A program made the position numbers and the translations under genes. The notes below the pieces were generated by a model. It ran no database searches. It was not told where the DNA came from and worked only from the letters and a program-made list of their open reading frames with translations. DNA of 47,500 nucleotides from Leishmania infantum JPCM5 (taxonomy: Eukaryota > Euglenozoa > Kinetoplastea > Trypanosomatida > Trypanosomatidae): NCBI RefSeq assembly GCF_000002875.2, contig NC_009412.2:1012140-1059639 (forward strand). The letters run 5' to 3'. Below, piece by piece: positions 29,435 through 38,568 of the stretch. Every line of letters begins with the position of its first letter. The first letter of the stretch is position 1.

Positions 29435-30581
29435 GCGATCAGCATCGGCGAGAGGACGGCGGGGAGGAGGAGGATCACACAGCCTGCGCCAGCAATATTC
29501 ACGCGCGCGGGTGCACGTGCCATGCCGCATTGGATGATGACTCTACCACTCATACAACGCCCAGTAAGGTTTCCTCCCTTCCCACCGTGAGCGGCTGCGC
29601 AGCCAGTACCCTCTCTCCATCATCCGACACGAGAACATGATAACGAGACGAAACAAAGGAGTACGCCGTCATCAGTGCGAGCGATGGGGAAGCGAGAGGT
29701 GCTTCATTGCGGAGCATCTGTGCAACCCTCTTTCGCCTTCTCTCTCCGTCTATGTTGCTCCTGCTGCTCCCCTTTCATGTGTGCCTGCATGCGTCTGTTC
29801 CAGGGTACGCGAACGATGTCGGCGCACCCCCCCCCCCGCCTCACACTCTCTGCACCTCTGTCACTCCCTCTGCCTCTGTGCGTGTGCGCCGTGCGTCATT
29901 CCCTCTTGTGCTCCTTTTTTGACCTTGTCTCCCTAGACGGCCCATTATAGCCGTTGAGCTACTTAGCTGCAAAGGGAAGCTGATCAGTGTGCTTGCATGC
30001 GCCCCTGCTGGTGTCTGCCCGTGTGCGTGCCCGGGTGGGTCTTCCTCTCAGCATACCGCGAGCGTGAGCGCGGAATGCGAGGAGGAGGGGAGACAGTTGT
30101 CGAGGGAGACAAGAGCTGACTTTGCCGACTCGAGCGGGCTTCCGTGTGTGACTTGCACCGCTGCCTCACTGAATGTGAGAGAGAGCGGCCGGCCCACAAG
30201 ATTATTGCCCTCCACGTATGTTCTGGCCCACCGTCATGGGCGCTATTCGAAGGTTTTGACGCCGGCCACCCACGTGCCACTGACTTGCTCCATCGACTTC
30301 CCAGCATACGAAAACAGGAACCACTGCTGTCTTCCTCGCCTTCTGTCTCCCTCTTGCCTTTCCGCTGTTCTCTGCGTCGGCCTCTTCCCTCCATCCTGCC
30401 ATCCCCCACCGACTCTCTTTGCACGCACGCACACACACGTGCGGGTGCGCAGATAAAGCCAACGCTCCCTGGCCATCTTCCCTCTTTGCAGCCCTCTGCC
30501 CTTCCGCCCCACTCGCTCCCTCTGCCACCGAAGCCGCCCCGCCTTCTTCCTCTCGTTCCTTGCTTCGCCGCGCAAACGCCG
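29435..30581 (+). other. Spacer between the MoaC-like and acid phosphatase genes
   Basis: No supported gene. It has a run of 11 C (29827-29837) and extensive C/T tracts between 30330 and 30560. Confidence 0.55.
30464..30491 (+). promoter_or_regulatory. Predicted trans-splice acceptor region of the acid phosphatase gene
   Basis: The tract CCATCTTCCCTCTTTGCAG ends with AG at 30490-30491. The first ATG after it is 30582. Upstream extension of the open frame to 30144 is therefore not used. Confidence 0.5.
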
Positions 30582-32228
30582 ATGCCCGCTGTGGTGCGCT
30601 CGCTTCTCCCGCACAGCATGCGCCAGATGTGCGTGCTGGTGACCGTTACAGCGCTGCTGGCTGTTGCGCACCTGCCCACCCCCTCACGCGGCAGCGTGGA
30701 GTGGGTATTGCAGCAGGTGCAGGTGCTGCACCGCCACGGCTCGCGCTCGGCGGTACCAACCCACAACACAACGGCCATCTGCGGCTCGACGCCGTGCGGG
30801 TTCCTGAACCCGGAGGGTGAGATGATGATGCGGAACGTGGGCAGCTTCCTGCGCACACGCTACAACACGGACGCGACCGTTGTGGATGAGCCGTTTCTGC
30901 CGTCATCGGACTACGATCTCACCCTTGTGGAGTCGCACTCCACGGATGTGCAACGCACGCTGCAGAGTGCACATATGTTCCTTGCTGGGATGTTCCCGAA
31001 CGAGAGCCGGCTGATCCCCGCCATCCACACTGTGCCAATATCTCAGGACACGATTCTATACACTTTCTCGCAGCCTTGGGTTGCGCTGTATATCACGTAC
31101 GCAGGCGCCGCTCAGTCGGCGCGCATGAACCCCACGATTGACCGCTACTTTCCCGACTGGACGGAGCTCAGGGATCTCGGTGCGGCGGTGTGGAGTGAGG
31201 GCTACTGCTCCAACTTCACGACACGCCTGGGCTGTGTCCTTATGGTGTATGATATCGCCACTGCGAAGCTCGCTGTGGGCGAGTTGCCAGCCGCTGTTGC
31301 CGCCCGGTACGACGACCTGCATGAGATTATCGCAGAGAGTTACCGCGGGTTGTGGTACTACGACCCCAGCAACTCCTTCTCTGTGCAGCAGGGCGGGCGC
31401 GGGCAGCCGTTCCTGAAGCAGGTGGTGAGGAACATCGATGACTTTGTTGCTGGCCGCAACACATACAAGGTGATGCATTACAGCGGCCACGACATTTCTC
31501 TGGGGGCCGTGTGGGGCACACTGGGCGACAAAGGTGTGCACGCGATGCAGCCTCCCTACGCGCAGACGCTGGTGCTTGAGCTTGTGAAGAGCGCGAGCAG
31601 TGGCGAGCATGGCGTGCGTGTGCTGCGTGGGTGGCCTGGCCAGACCCCTGAGACTGGGTTCACTTTCTCCTGGGACACAACGTGGCAGCTGCAGTGCCAG
31701 CGCAGCAACGGGACGAACTACGCTGCGACGGACAACCTGTGCCCACTGGAGGACTTCCGGCGCTATGTTGCGTGGACGGTGGGAACAGACCCGCGCGGGA
31801 TGTGTCTGCTGGACGAGGAGACGTCTGCTCTGCTGGACTGCCCGACGGCCGAGGAGGAGCAGACCGTTTCCGTGGCGCTGCCCGAGTCATGCTTGCTGTA
31901 CCGCTCGGCGTGCCCCGCGTATGCGTGCGCGCCCGGCTACGTTCTATCCGCGCCGGGGTCGCAGTGCAAGTGCACGTCTGCTTCGTGCCTGGACTTGGGC
32001 AGCCACGGGAGCAATAACCTCGTGAATTTGACGGTGAAGATGTCCGGAGTCTCTGGAGGCGCTGTTGCCGGCATCTCCATCGCGACGTTCTGCGTAGGTG
32101 CACTTTTTGCCGTTGCGGTGTCGCTGATTGTGCTGGCGCTGATGAGCCGCAGCGGTGGCTCTGCGCACCGCTTTGGGCTCCGCGATAAGTCCGTGGTACA
32201 CGACGAGCCACTTCGTCCGGAGCTGTAG
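30582..32228 (+). CDS. MBAP: Membrane-bound histidine acid phosphatase
   Basis: The 548-residue type I membrane protein belongs to histidine phosphatase clade 2, which hydrolyses phosphomonoesters at low pH through a phosphohistidine. The signal peptide is at ~14-36 (MCVLVTVTALLAVAHL). The catalytic block is VLHRHGSRSAVP, with Arg51, His52 and Arg55; the proline lies two residues later than in the usual RHGxRxP. The acid/base pair is SGHDISLG (His303, Asp304). A Cys-rich membrane-proximal part follows (CLLYRSACPAYACAPGY), then one membrane segment at ~492-520 (ISIATFCVGALFAVAVSLIV) and a 28-residue cytosolic tail ending EPLRPEL. Leishmania has a membrane-bound acid phosphatase of this layout in endosomal/lysosomal membranes; its secreted relatives lack the anchor. 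The start is the first ATG after the acceptor; a second in-frame Met at 13 would also keep the signal peptide. Confidence 0.93.
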   Translation: MPAVVRSLLPHSMRQMCVLVTVTALLAVAHLPTPSRGSVEWVLQQVQVLHRHGSRSAVPTHNTTAICGSTPCGFLNPEGEMMMRNVGSFLRTRYNTDATVVDEPFLPSSDYDLTLVESHSTDVQRTLQSAHMFLAGMFPNESRLIPAIHTVPISQDTILYTFSQPWVALYITYAGAAQSARMNPTIDRYFPDWTELRDLGAAVWSEGYCSNFTTRLGCVLMVYDIATAKLAVGELPAAVAARYDDLHEIIAESYRGLWYYDPSNSFSVQQGGRGQPFLKQVVRNIDDFVAGRNTYKVMHYSGHDISLGAVWGTLGDKGVHAMQPPYAQTLVLELVKSASSGEHGVRVLRGWPGQTPETGFTFSWDTTWQLQCQRSNGTNYAATDNLCPLEDFRRYVAWTVGTDPRGMCLLDEETSALLDCPTAEEEQTVSVALPESCLLYRSACPAYACAPGYVLSAPGSQCKCTSASCLDLGSHGSNNLVNLTVKMSGVSGGAVAGISIATFCVGALFAVAVSLIVLALMSRSGGSAHRFGLRDKSVVHDEPLRPEL

Positions 32229-33670
32229 GCTCGTCATGGCTCGCGCATGTGCACCGGCACAGCCGGCGGCGGCCTGCGTGACGCTGCGTCCACAGCGGAT
32301 GACCTCCCCTCGCCCCCTCCCTCCCTTCCTCCTCCCCCCCTCCCCCTCCTATTCCTTCCCGCCTGTGAGCGTTTGCCCAACATAATGCGCCTTTCTTTTC
32401 GTTGACTCATTCGTCCCGTGTGTGCGCGGCGGTGCGTGGGGTGACGATGATGGTGTGCGGGACTTTAGTGTGTGCGTGCACGTCTGTGCACACGCTGCGC
32501 ACCGTCACCGCTACTACCCTGTTGCGTATCGTCACTCCGCTGCGGCCGCGGGCGCGCCGTAAAATAACTCTGTGGCGGGTGCGCGTGAGGGCACGCAAGT
32601 GCGCACCCTTCCCTTTCGCTCCCCGGCCCCCTAATACTAAGCCCCCTCCCGTCTCTGTGAAGCCGTGTGCAGGTACGTGCGTCGTGCGTTCTACGTTGCG
32701 TGCGTGGGTACCTGTTGGCAGGGTATGCAGGTCGCCTACTGCCCTCTGTGCGCGAATGCGAGCAGGGACAGAATGACGCATGGCGCACGCCTTGGCACAC
32801 ACGAGGGGTGTGAGTGACCTGTGGGAGACGGAGTAGCATCCGTAGCGCGGAAGCGTGGCACAGGGGAGGCGGGCGCGATGCCTCCCCCCACCCCCTGTGC
32901 GCTGCTTCTCATGCTCTCGGTCTCTGGCTCGCTCGCCGTTGCCCCCTCTGTGCCGTATCCGCTGACCTATTCCTTCCCTGTCCCCCCTCCCCCTGGTTGC
33001 TTGTCAGTTGTGTATTCCATCTCTCACTGCGCTCGCGTGCACTGTGGCCTTTTCGCCTATCTTTTTGTTTCACATTGACTTGAGAGGACTCAGAGAGAGA
33101 AGTGGGAGGACGCGGCGCAGCTGCCTGTTGCAGCCCCCGCCTTGTGGTCTGGGAATCGAGTCCGTGCGGCCAACGTGCTTGCTGCAGCAGGCGTTTGCGG
33201 CCCTCCCTTCATTCCATCACCGCTTCATGTCCGCCCGCCTCCCATCTCTGACCTTTCCTCCCGCTTTCTATTAGCCCCTGCACGTGCGCCATAGCCTCTC
33301 CGTGCGTTGCGGCTCATCTTTTTTTTTTCTTCGCCCTTTTTCTTATGCTCTCTTTTATGGTCCCTTTCTGTCGTGCTTTTCTTCCCTTGTGCGCTGCATT
33401 GCCCTCCCCGAACGCTGTGGAGAAGGTGCGGATGGGGAGGCGTGTTGCAGCTCCGTCGCATCCCGTGATGGATCGCCAGACAGGCGTGTGTGTGCTTTTC
33501 TCACCCCCTCTGTCTCTGTGTGTGTGTGCCGAACTCGTTCACCGTGTGGAGTCTGCAAGCGCCTCAGCGGTGCTAAAATCACCACGGTAGGAGCGGGGGA
33601 GAGAGAGCGGCACCCGTGCCGAAGTATCGCGATGTATTGAGCGCACGCATACACACGCATCTCCCTACAT

Positions 33671-33689
33671 GTATATATATATATATATT
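33671..33689. repeat. AT dinucleotide repeat
   Basis: About nine TA units, an unusual AT-rich patch in this GC-rich sequence. Confidence 0.9.
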
Positions 33690-34365
33690 GGTGTGCGTGT
33701 GTGTGCTGTTTTCAAACGCGGATCTCGCTCAGAGAGCGCACGCACGTTGTTTCCGTTCTCTGTACGGCCTTGTCACCGGCTACTGCGTGTTGTTCCGTCA
33801 GCGCGATGTCTCGTGGCGTCTCTTTTCTGCGTGAAGGGATGGAAAGGTAAAAAATGCTTCTCCTCCTCCTCTGGCTGCGTGGCTGTGCGTGCGTGCGTGC
33901 CTTGCGTCTCGAGCAGCTGACACCATCGCGACGCGCAAGCATGGGGGCCGATCGCACTGCTTGGCGGCCGTGGCAATGCACGATGGAGGGATGTGCTCAG
34001 CTGATAACGTGCAGCTCCACTGTGAGGACGTACGTTGGGTATTAGGGTCAGTCAGCGGACAGCTGGCCGCGCACGTACAAGTTCACCATTGGCTCTGTCA
34101 GGGATAGATGAGCCACCTGTACATCTGCCGTATGGGTGTGCCTGCGTGACTTGCTGTGGGCTCTCTGTGCGTGCTTGTGACGTGGCATGGCCAACTGCCT
34201 CTTCGTTGCTCTCCCTTTCCTCCATCTTACTCCCCCTTCCTGCGGTGCTCCTCAGCTCTTGCCTTCTCTCGCTCTCTGCTTCCTCCCATCTCAACCGCCC
34301 ATCTCCTACCCTGCCGCGCACACTTGCAAGTTCTGTTCGGGCATTCATCCACTTCGGCAAAGGCG

Positions 34366-34392
34366 ATTCTCTCGCTCTCTTCCCTGCGACAG
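34366..34392 (+). promoter_or_regulatory. Predicted trans-splice acceptor region of MsrB
   Basis: The tract TTCTCTCGCTCTCTTCCCTG ends in CGACAG, with AG at 34391-34392. No ATG occurs between here and 34550, so a transcript spliced here begins translation at 34550 and encodes a basic, Ser-rich leader in front of MsrB. Confidence 0.45.
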
Positions 34393-34549
34393 CGGTCACT
34401 TTCTTTTCGACGGTGCGTTGCCATCATTGCCTCATCACACAGACACAAGCACTCCGACACGGAACCCGATCAGTCGCGTCGGCTTCGCCCATCGGCGCGC
34501 ATCATTCTGCGTTGTTGGTCGCACGACCCCTCTTCCCTCTCCCCGTTAT

Positions 34550-35257
34550 ATGCCAAGCCGCTCATTTTGGCACGCAACCTCTCTATTCTCTTCGCGCTGC
34601 GCGTTCACTACTGTGCCCGTGACGGTGGCAGGATCCCTGCGATCGAGCGTCTCGTCGGTTTTTCGGACACCCGACAAGTGCGCGTTCGTGCGCCGCCCCC
34701 GCTTAGTGTTTGTGGGCGCGACTACCTCGTCTTCCTTTAGCGTGTCCAACTGCGCTGACGCCGTCGGCGCCGTCGCCGCCGGTGTTTTGTATCAACGTCG
34801 GCAATTTCGCTTAGGCATGACCACGCCACTGACGAACTGCGCTGGGCCGCAGGAGAAAGATGGGTCAAAGGATATGAGCGATGAAGAGTGGAGGCGTATC
34901 CTCACAGCACAGGAGTACCATATTCTGCGTGAGAAGGGCACTGACCCCGTCGGTGGGAAGTACGACGACGTCTTCGACGAGGGGGAGTACGTGTGCGCCG
35001 GGTGCAAGACGCCGCTTTACCAGTCCTCCATGAAATTCGCCTGCGGCTGTGGCTGGCCCGGGTTTTACGACTGCATCCCAAAGCGGGTGCGCGAGCAGCC
35101 GGACAAGGACGGCCGCCGTGTCGAGATTGTCTGCAACGCGTGCAACAGCCACCTCGGGCACGTCTTCCGTAAGGAGGGCTTCCGAAACCCACCACCGAAC
35201 GAGCGGCACTGCGTGAACAGCACCTCCATCATACTGCGACCCACGCAGCAGCCGTAA
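34550..35257 (+). CDS. MSRB: Peptide methionine-R-sulfoxide reductase B
   Basis: MsrB reduces methionine-R-sulfoxide in proteins, normally recycled by a thioredoxin-type donor (tryparedoxin would be the kinetoplastid candidate). With this start the protein is 235 residues. Residues 1-~89 look like a mitochondrial leader (MPSRSFWHATSLFSSRCAF, Ser/Arg-rich, few acids). The SelR domain covers ~108-230: the zinc cysteines are CAGC (149, 152) and CNAC (195, 198), the active-site loop is GCGWPGFYDC, and the catalytic cysteine is in RHCVNSTSI (Cys221). A resolving cysteine may be 165, 167 or 175. Three starts are possible: 34187 (356 residues), 34550, and 34817 (146 residues, cytosolic form). I chose 34550 because it is the first ATG after the strongest acceptor; dual targeting by alternative splicing is possible. 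Confidence 0.92.
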   Translation: MPSRSFWHATSLFSSRCAFTTVPVTVAGSLRSSVSSVFRTPDKCAFVRRPRLVFVGATTSSSFSVSNCADAVGAVAAGVLYQRRQFRLGMTTPLTNCAGPQEKDGSKDMSDEEWRRILTAQEYHILREKGTDPVGGKYDDVFDEGEYVCAGCKTPLYQSSMKFACGCGWPGFYDCIPKRVREQPDKDGRRVEIVCNACNSHLGHVFRKEGFRNPPPNERHCVNSTSIILRPTQQP

Positions 35258-35339
35258 GCCCGCCAAACACGTGTGGGCGAGTCGTTGCTCCTCCCCACAC
35301 CCTCCTCCCTCCCCCTCTCTATCGTGTGTCTGCCCATGT

Positions 35340-35410
35340 TGTCTGTCATCACACGTCACACACATACACGTTGTATGCTTGCGTATGTGTGTGACGTGTG
35401 ATGACAGACA
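35340..35410. repeat. Perfect 28-bp inverted repeat with a 15-base loop
   Basis: Bases 35340-35367 are the exact reverse complement of 35383-35410, and the loop is 35368-35382. The arm starts TGTCTGTCATCACACGTCAC. It begins 82 bases after the MsrB stop, so the MsrB pre-mRNA, and probably its 3' UTR, would contain an uninterrupted 28-bp RNA stem. The arms contain short CA/TG runs but are not a simple repeat, so the symmetry is not a by-product of a microsatellite. Confidence 0.95.
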
Positions 35411-35588
35411 CTGGCGGCACCCCCATAGCTCTTCGAACAACAAATACACAAACCCGCAATCTCTGCTTCTTATTGTTGCAGCGCTGCTGAGTTGTTTGCG
35501 GACACACTCCACACGACGCGGGCAGTGCTGGCTTCTTTCTCCTTTTCTTCGTTCGTTATGTAGTGTGGATCCCGTGTGCTGAAGGTCG

Positions 35589-35605
35589 TATGGGTGTCGA
35601 ACCCA
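35589..35605 (-). repeat. Short hairpin resembling a tRNA T-arm (B-box match)
   Basis: On the minus strand the sequence reads ATGGGTTCGACACCCAT: a 5-bp stem around TTCGACA, which matches the RNA polymerase III B-box consensus GGTTCGANNCC. No A-box, anticodon arm or acceptor stem can be found around it, so it is not a tRNA gene. Confidence 0.4.
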
Positions 35606-36485
35606 TGACGCCGGAGGGGAGAGGGCGGCGGGGGCGATGGTGCAGAAACGCAAGTGAACGACGTAACTTAGGAGGCGGCATCATGGCAGCCGCAAAACAT
35701 GCATACGCCGCATGATGCAGCTCTTGATTTTTGTCTTCACTTCCTCTCCCTCCGCCCTCCTCCGCCCTGGCCCTTGTCCTCGACCCTCACCCCCTCCTCC
35801 GTTCGGTGTATGCGTGTGCGCATCTGTGTTTCTGCGCTCCACTACCATTTTGCCTTTCCTATTTCTCTGTAGACGCTGCCCTTCTCTGCATCTCTATACA
35901 CATCTGTAGGCATGGCTGTGTGCGACGGGCGGCGCGGCGTGGCGCTACACAACACACTTAAACGCATAACATCATACCCTCCTCCTCTCTTCACATATAA
36001 GACACAAGCGTATGCTCTCCCCTGCGTAACACCGTGCTCTCTACCGCCCGCTTAAGGGAGCTCCATCCAGCACGAAGGCGCGCCGTCGACGCACACAGGT
36101 TTGTATAGTGCGCAGTATGGAAGCGACGCCCTCCTCCACGTCTCTGCTCTCCCCGACGTGTGAAGCGCTACTCGGTGGGCCGTCAAATGGCGGTGGAAAG
36201 CGGGATGGAAAAGACGCCCGATGCTCTTCCCCCCCATCCCAGTCTCGGCCACCCCCTCTTCCGCCCTCGCTGCTCATTGCCATGTCTCCCTCCCTCTCTC
36301 CCTCACACGCACACGGGGGGGGGCATCGCCGCACATTTGCCTTCACTGTTGTTGCTTCTCCTTTTCTCGTATGTTGTTGGCCATTGTATAGTCGTGCATG
36401 TGTGTGAGAGAGAGATACCCAGATAAGTAGAGACGACGACAGTACGTGCGTGTCTGCATGCAAGCCACCTGCGTCGTCGTCGCCG

Positions 36486-36523
36486 CCGCCTCCCTCCCTC
36501 CTTCCCTTCCGTGCTTTTATCAG
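36486..36523 (+). promoter_or_regulatory. Predicted trans-splice acceptor region of the PP4-like gene
   Basis: The tract CCGCCTCCCTCCCTCCTTCC continues into GTGCTTTTATCAG, with AG at 36522-36523. The first ATG after it is 36679. Confidence 0.55.
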
Positions 36524-36678
36524 TCGAACACACGCAGACACCTCTATATTCACATCAAAACGCCCTGGGGTTCAAAGGGCAAGAAGGCTGCCCGACGAGT
36601 TGCACGTGCGATACACCCCCTCACCCACGCAAGAGCGTACACCTCTTCCCTTCCCCTGCCCCGTGTTGAAGGTGAACC

Positions 36679-37602
36679 ATGTCGAGCGATTTGAATCAGC
36701 AACTGGAGGCGATGTACGAGGGGAAGCTGCTCACGGAGGAGCAGGTGGTACAGCTGTGTAGTCGTTGCAAGGACCTCATGTTGGAGGAGGGCAACATAGA
36801 GACCATCTACGCCCCCGTCACGCTCTGCGGTGACATTCATGGCCAGTTCTACGACTTGTTGGAGCTCTTCAGCAAGGGCGGGCGAGTGCCGGAGACGTCG
36901 TATGTTTTCATGGGCGACTACGTCGACCGTGGCTACCACAGTGTGGAGACGCTGCTCCTGCTGCTGCTGCTGAAGGCGCGCTACCCCGATCGCATAACAC
37001 TGTTGCGTGGTAATCACGAGTCGCGCCAGATCACGCAGGTGTATGGCTTCTACGACGAGTGCTACCGCAAGTACGGCTGCGCGAACGTGTGGCGGCTGTG
37101 CACGGAGCTGTTTGACTACATGCCACTCGGCGCAGTAGTGGAGGAGGACATCTTCTGTGTGCACGGCGGCCTCAGTCCGCAGATTGGCACGCTCGATGAA
37201 GTGCGTGTGCTGGACCGCAAGCAGGAGGTACCACACGAGGGCCCCATGAGCGACTTGCTTTGGTCAGACCCAGAGGACATAGAGGGGTGGAGCGTAAGCC
37301 AGCGCGGCGCGGGTTTTGTCTTTGGTGGCGATGTCGCCAAGAACTTCAATCACCGAAACGGTCTCAGTCTCATTGCACGTGCGCACCAGCTGGTGCTGGA
37401 GGGGTACAAGTCGATGTTTGATAGCAACTGCTGCACGGTGTGGTCAGCCCCAAACTACTGCTACCGGTGTGGTAATGTCGCCTCTATCCTCGAGGTGGGC
37501 GAGCACTCCAAGACGGATCGAAACGTCGTGTATTTCACCGCAGCCACCGCTGATGTGCGCGGCCATCTCGCGAAGCAGCCCCCACCCGAGTACTTCCTGT
37601 GA
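36679..37602 (+). CDS. Serine/threonine protein phosphatase catalytic subunit, PP4-like (PP2A family)
   Basis: This metal-dependent phosphatase has 307 residues, the standard size of PP2A/PP4/PP6 catalytic subunits. The PPP signatures are complete: GDIHGQ (51-56), GDYVDRG (79-85), GNHESR (111-116), HGGLSP and [11 protein letters not shown]. The C-terminus is EYFL, whose terminal Leu is carboxymethylated in this family. [10 protein letters not shown] and [20 protein letters not shown] favour PP4 over PP2A (GDVHGQFHDL, TIFSAPNYC); PP6 is a weaker alternative. PP4 acts in nucleus and cytosol, for example in DNA-damage recovery and centrosome function; its kinetoplastid role cannot be read from the sequence. 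No regulatory subunit is nearby. The start is the first ATG after a strong acceptor. Confidence 0.93.
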   Translation: MSSDLNQQLEAMYEGKLLTEEQVVQLCSRCKDLMLEEGNIETIYAPVTLCGDIHGQFYDLLELFSKGGRVPETSYVFMGDYVDRGYHSVETLLLLLLLKARYPDRITLLRGNHESRQITQVYGFYDECYRKYGCANVWRLCTELFDYMPLGAVVEEDIFCVHGGLSPQIGTLDEVRVLDRKQEVPHEGPMSDLLWSDPEDIEGWSVSQRGAGFVFGGDVAKNFNHRNGLSLIARAHQLVLEGYKSMFDSNCCTVWSAPNYCYRCGNVASILEVGEHSKTDRNVVYFTAATADVRGHLAKQPPPEYFL

Positions 37603-38400
37603 TTGGGCACGAAAGACGATGGGGTGTTAGTCAAGGTGCTTGAGAGGTCGCTGGCGTCGGGCGAACGCGCTGGCGTGCGTGTCTGTATAACGTGTGTGGT
37701 AACTTGTCGGTTTGTTCACCACTTGGTAGTGGTGGTGCGAGCCTCCGCGATGCTGTCGCATGCCCTCTCTTTGCCTTGCGTGCGTCCGGCTCTCTCTCCT
37801 TCCCTGTTACTGATCCACATTCCCCATCCTTCCCCCCTCCGTTCGTTCCACCGCCGCCGCAGCAGCCGCGGCGGCGCGTCCTGTGAAGGTGCGCATACGA
37901 CGACCTCGTAGTGCGTACTTGCCAGCGTCGGGTTCGCTCGGGTCTCCAACTGGGGCGGTACACGCTTGCAAAGGGAAAGAGAAGGCGCGTGCTTCACTGA
38001 TGAGGCCGTCTCCGCCATGCCTACGCCTGAGTATGCGTGCGCGCTCGAGTGCACGCGCGCTCCACTTCTCTCTTGCCCAATTTTTGGCGCTGTGTATTGC
38101 AGCGCCTGTGGACGGGCGCTGCAGGGCTGTATCCGTACACTTCTCTGAAGCCCCGCTTTCTCTCTGTTCTCGCCCTGTACTCGCCGTCGCACACATACCG
38201 CCCCCCTCGCTCCCCCATGCGCGTGTGACGCCGGACCACATAGATGCTCGGGCACGCACACCCACGGATAAAGCAGTGACACCCGTGATCCCACTTCACA
38301 GGGACGTTTCTTTCCCTCCTCTCCTCCTCACAGACCTACGGAGACCCGCCGTCTTTCCTCCGCCCTTCTCGGGCACCAGGACGAGCGCACGTTTCTATTC

Positions 38401-38454
38401 ACGCACACTCGACCTCCTCGCCTCTCTTTCTGTTCTCCCTTTCGCACGCCTTAG
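38401..38454 (+). promoter_or_regulatory. Predicted trans-splice acceptor region of COX15
   Basis: The tract CCTCTCTTTCTGTTCTCCCT is followed by TTCGCACGCCTTAG, with AG at 38453-38454. Another good acceptor is at 38332-38333. With either, the first ATG in the leader is 38474, not the COX15 start. Confidence 0.5.
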
Positions 38455-38473
38455 CCACTCCTCACACGTACAC

Positions 38474-38524
38474 ATGCACGCGCGCACTGCCGCAGCACCA
38501 ACAGTACCACCGACGCCCCTCTAA
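38474..38524 (+). other. Short upstream ORF in the COX15 leader
   Basis: ATG at 38474 opens a 16-codon frame closed by TAA at 38522-38524, out of frame with and 44 bases before the COX15 ATG. It lies in the mature leader if either predicted acceptor is used and could lower COX15 translation. Confidence 0.45.
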
Positions 38525-38568
38525 TCTTTCCGGTGCTTCGAATTTCGCTATAGGGAGGGTCTGCCAAC

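Larger units (their letters stand above)
32229..34549 (+). other. Long spacer between the acid phosphatase and MsrB genes
   Basis: About 2.3 kb without a supported gene. It contains a run of 10 T (33319-33328), an AT repeat (33671-33689) and pyrimidine tracts near the next gene. A short frame from 32878 begins with a hydrophobic, signal-like stretch but lies in pyrimidine-rich sequence and looks accidental. A degenerate retroposon of the SIDER kind could be present but cannot be recognised by eye. Confidence 0.5.
35258..36678 (+). other. Spacer with several inverted repeats, after MsrB
   Basis: About 1.4 kb with no supported protein gene. It is unusual for structure: a perfect 28-bp inverted repeat (35340-35410), a short T-arm-like hairpin (about 35589-35605), an 11-bp near-perfect repeat (35675-35685 with 35711-35721) and a run of 9 G (36315-36323). 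Confidence 0.6.
37603..38568 (+). other. Spacer and leader between the phosphatase and COX15
   Basis: No supported gene beyond a 16-codon upstream reading frame at 38474-38524. C/T-rich stretches occur near 37800-37850 and 38310-38455. Confidence 0.55.

Noticed and set aside
30144..30581. N-terminal extension of the acid phosphatase
   Set aside because: It starts at a GTG, is pyrimidine-derived and would bury the signal peptide.
32878..33078. Short ORF with a signal-peptide-like start
   Set aside because: It lies in C/T-rich spacer with no conserved features; hydrophobic and Pro residues are expected from such sequence.
35582..35660. tRNA gene on the minus strand
   Set aside because: Only a T-arm-like hairpin is present; no acceptor stem, D-arm or anticodon arm can be paired upstream of it.
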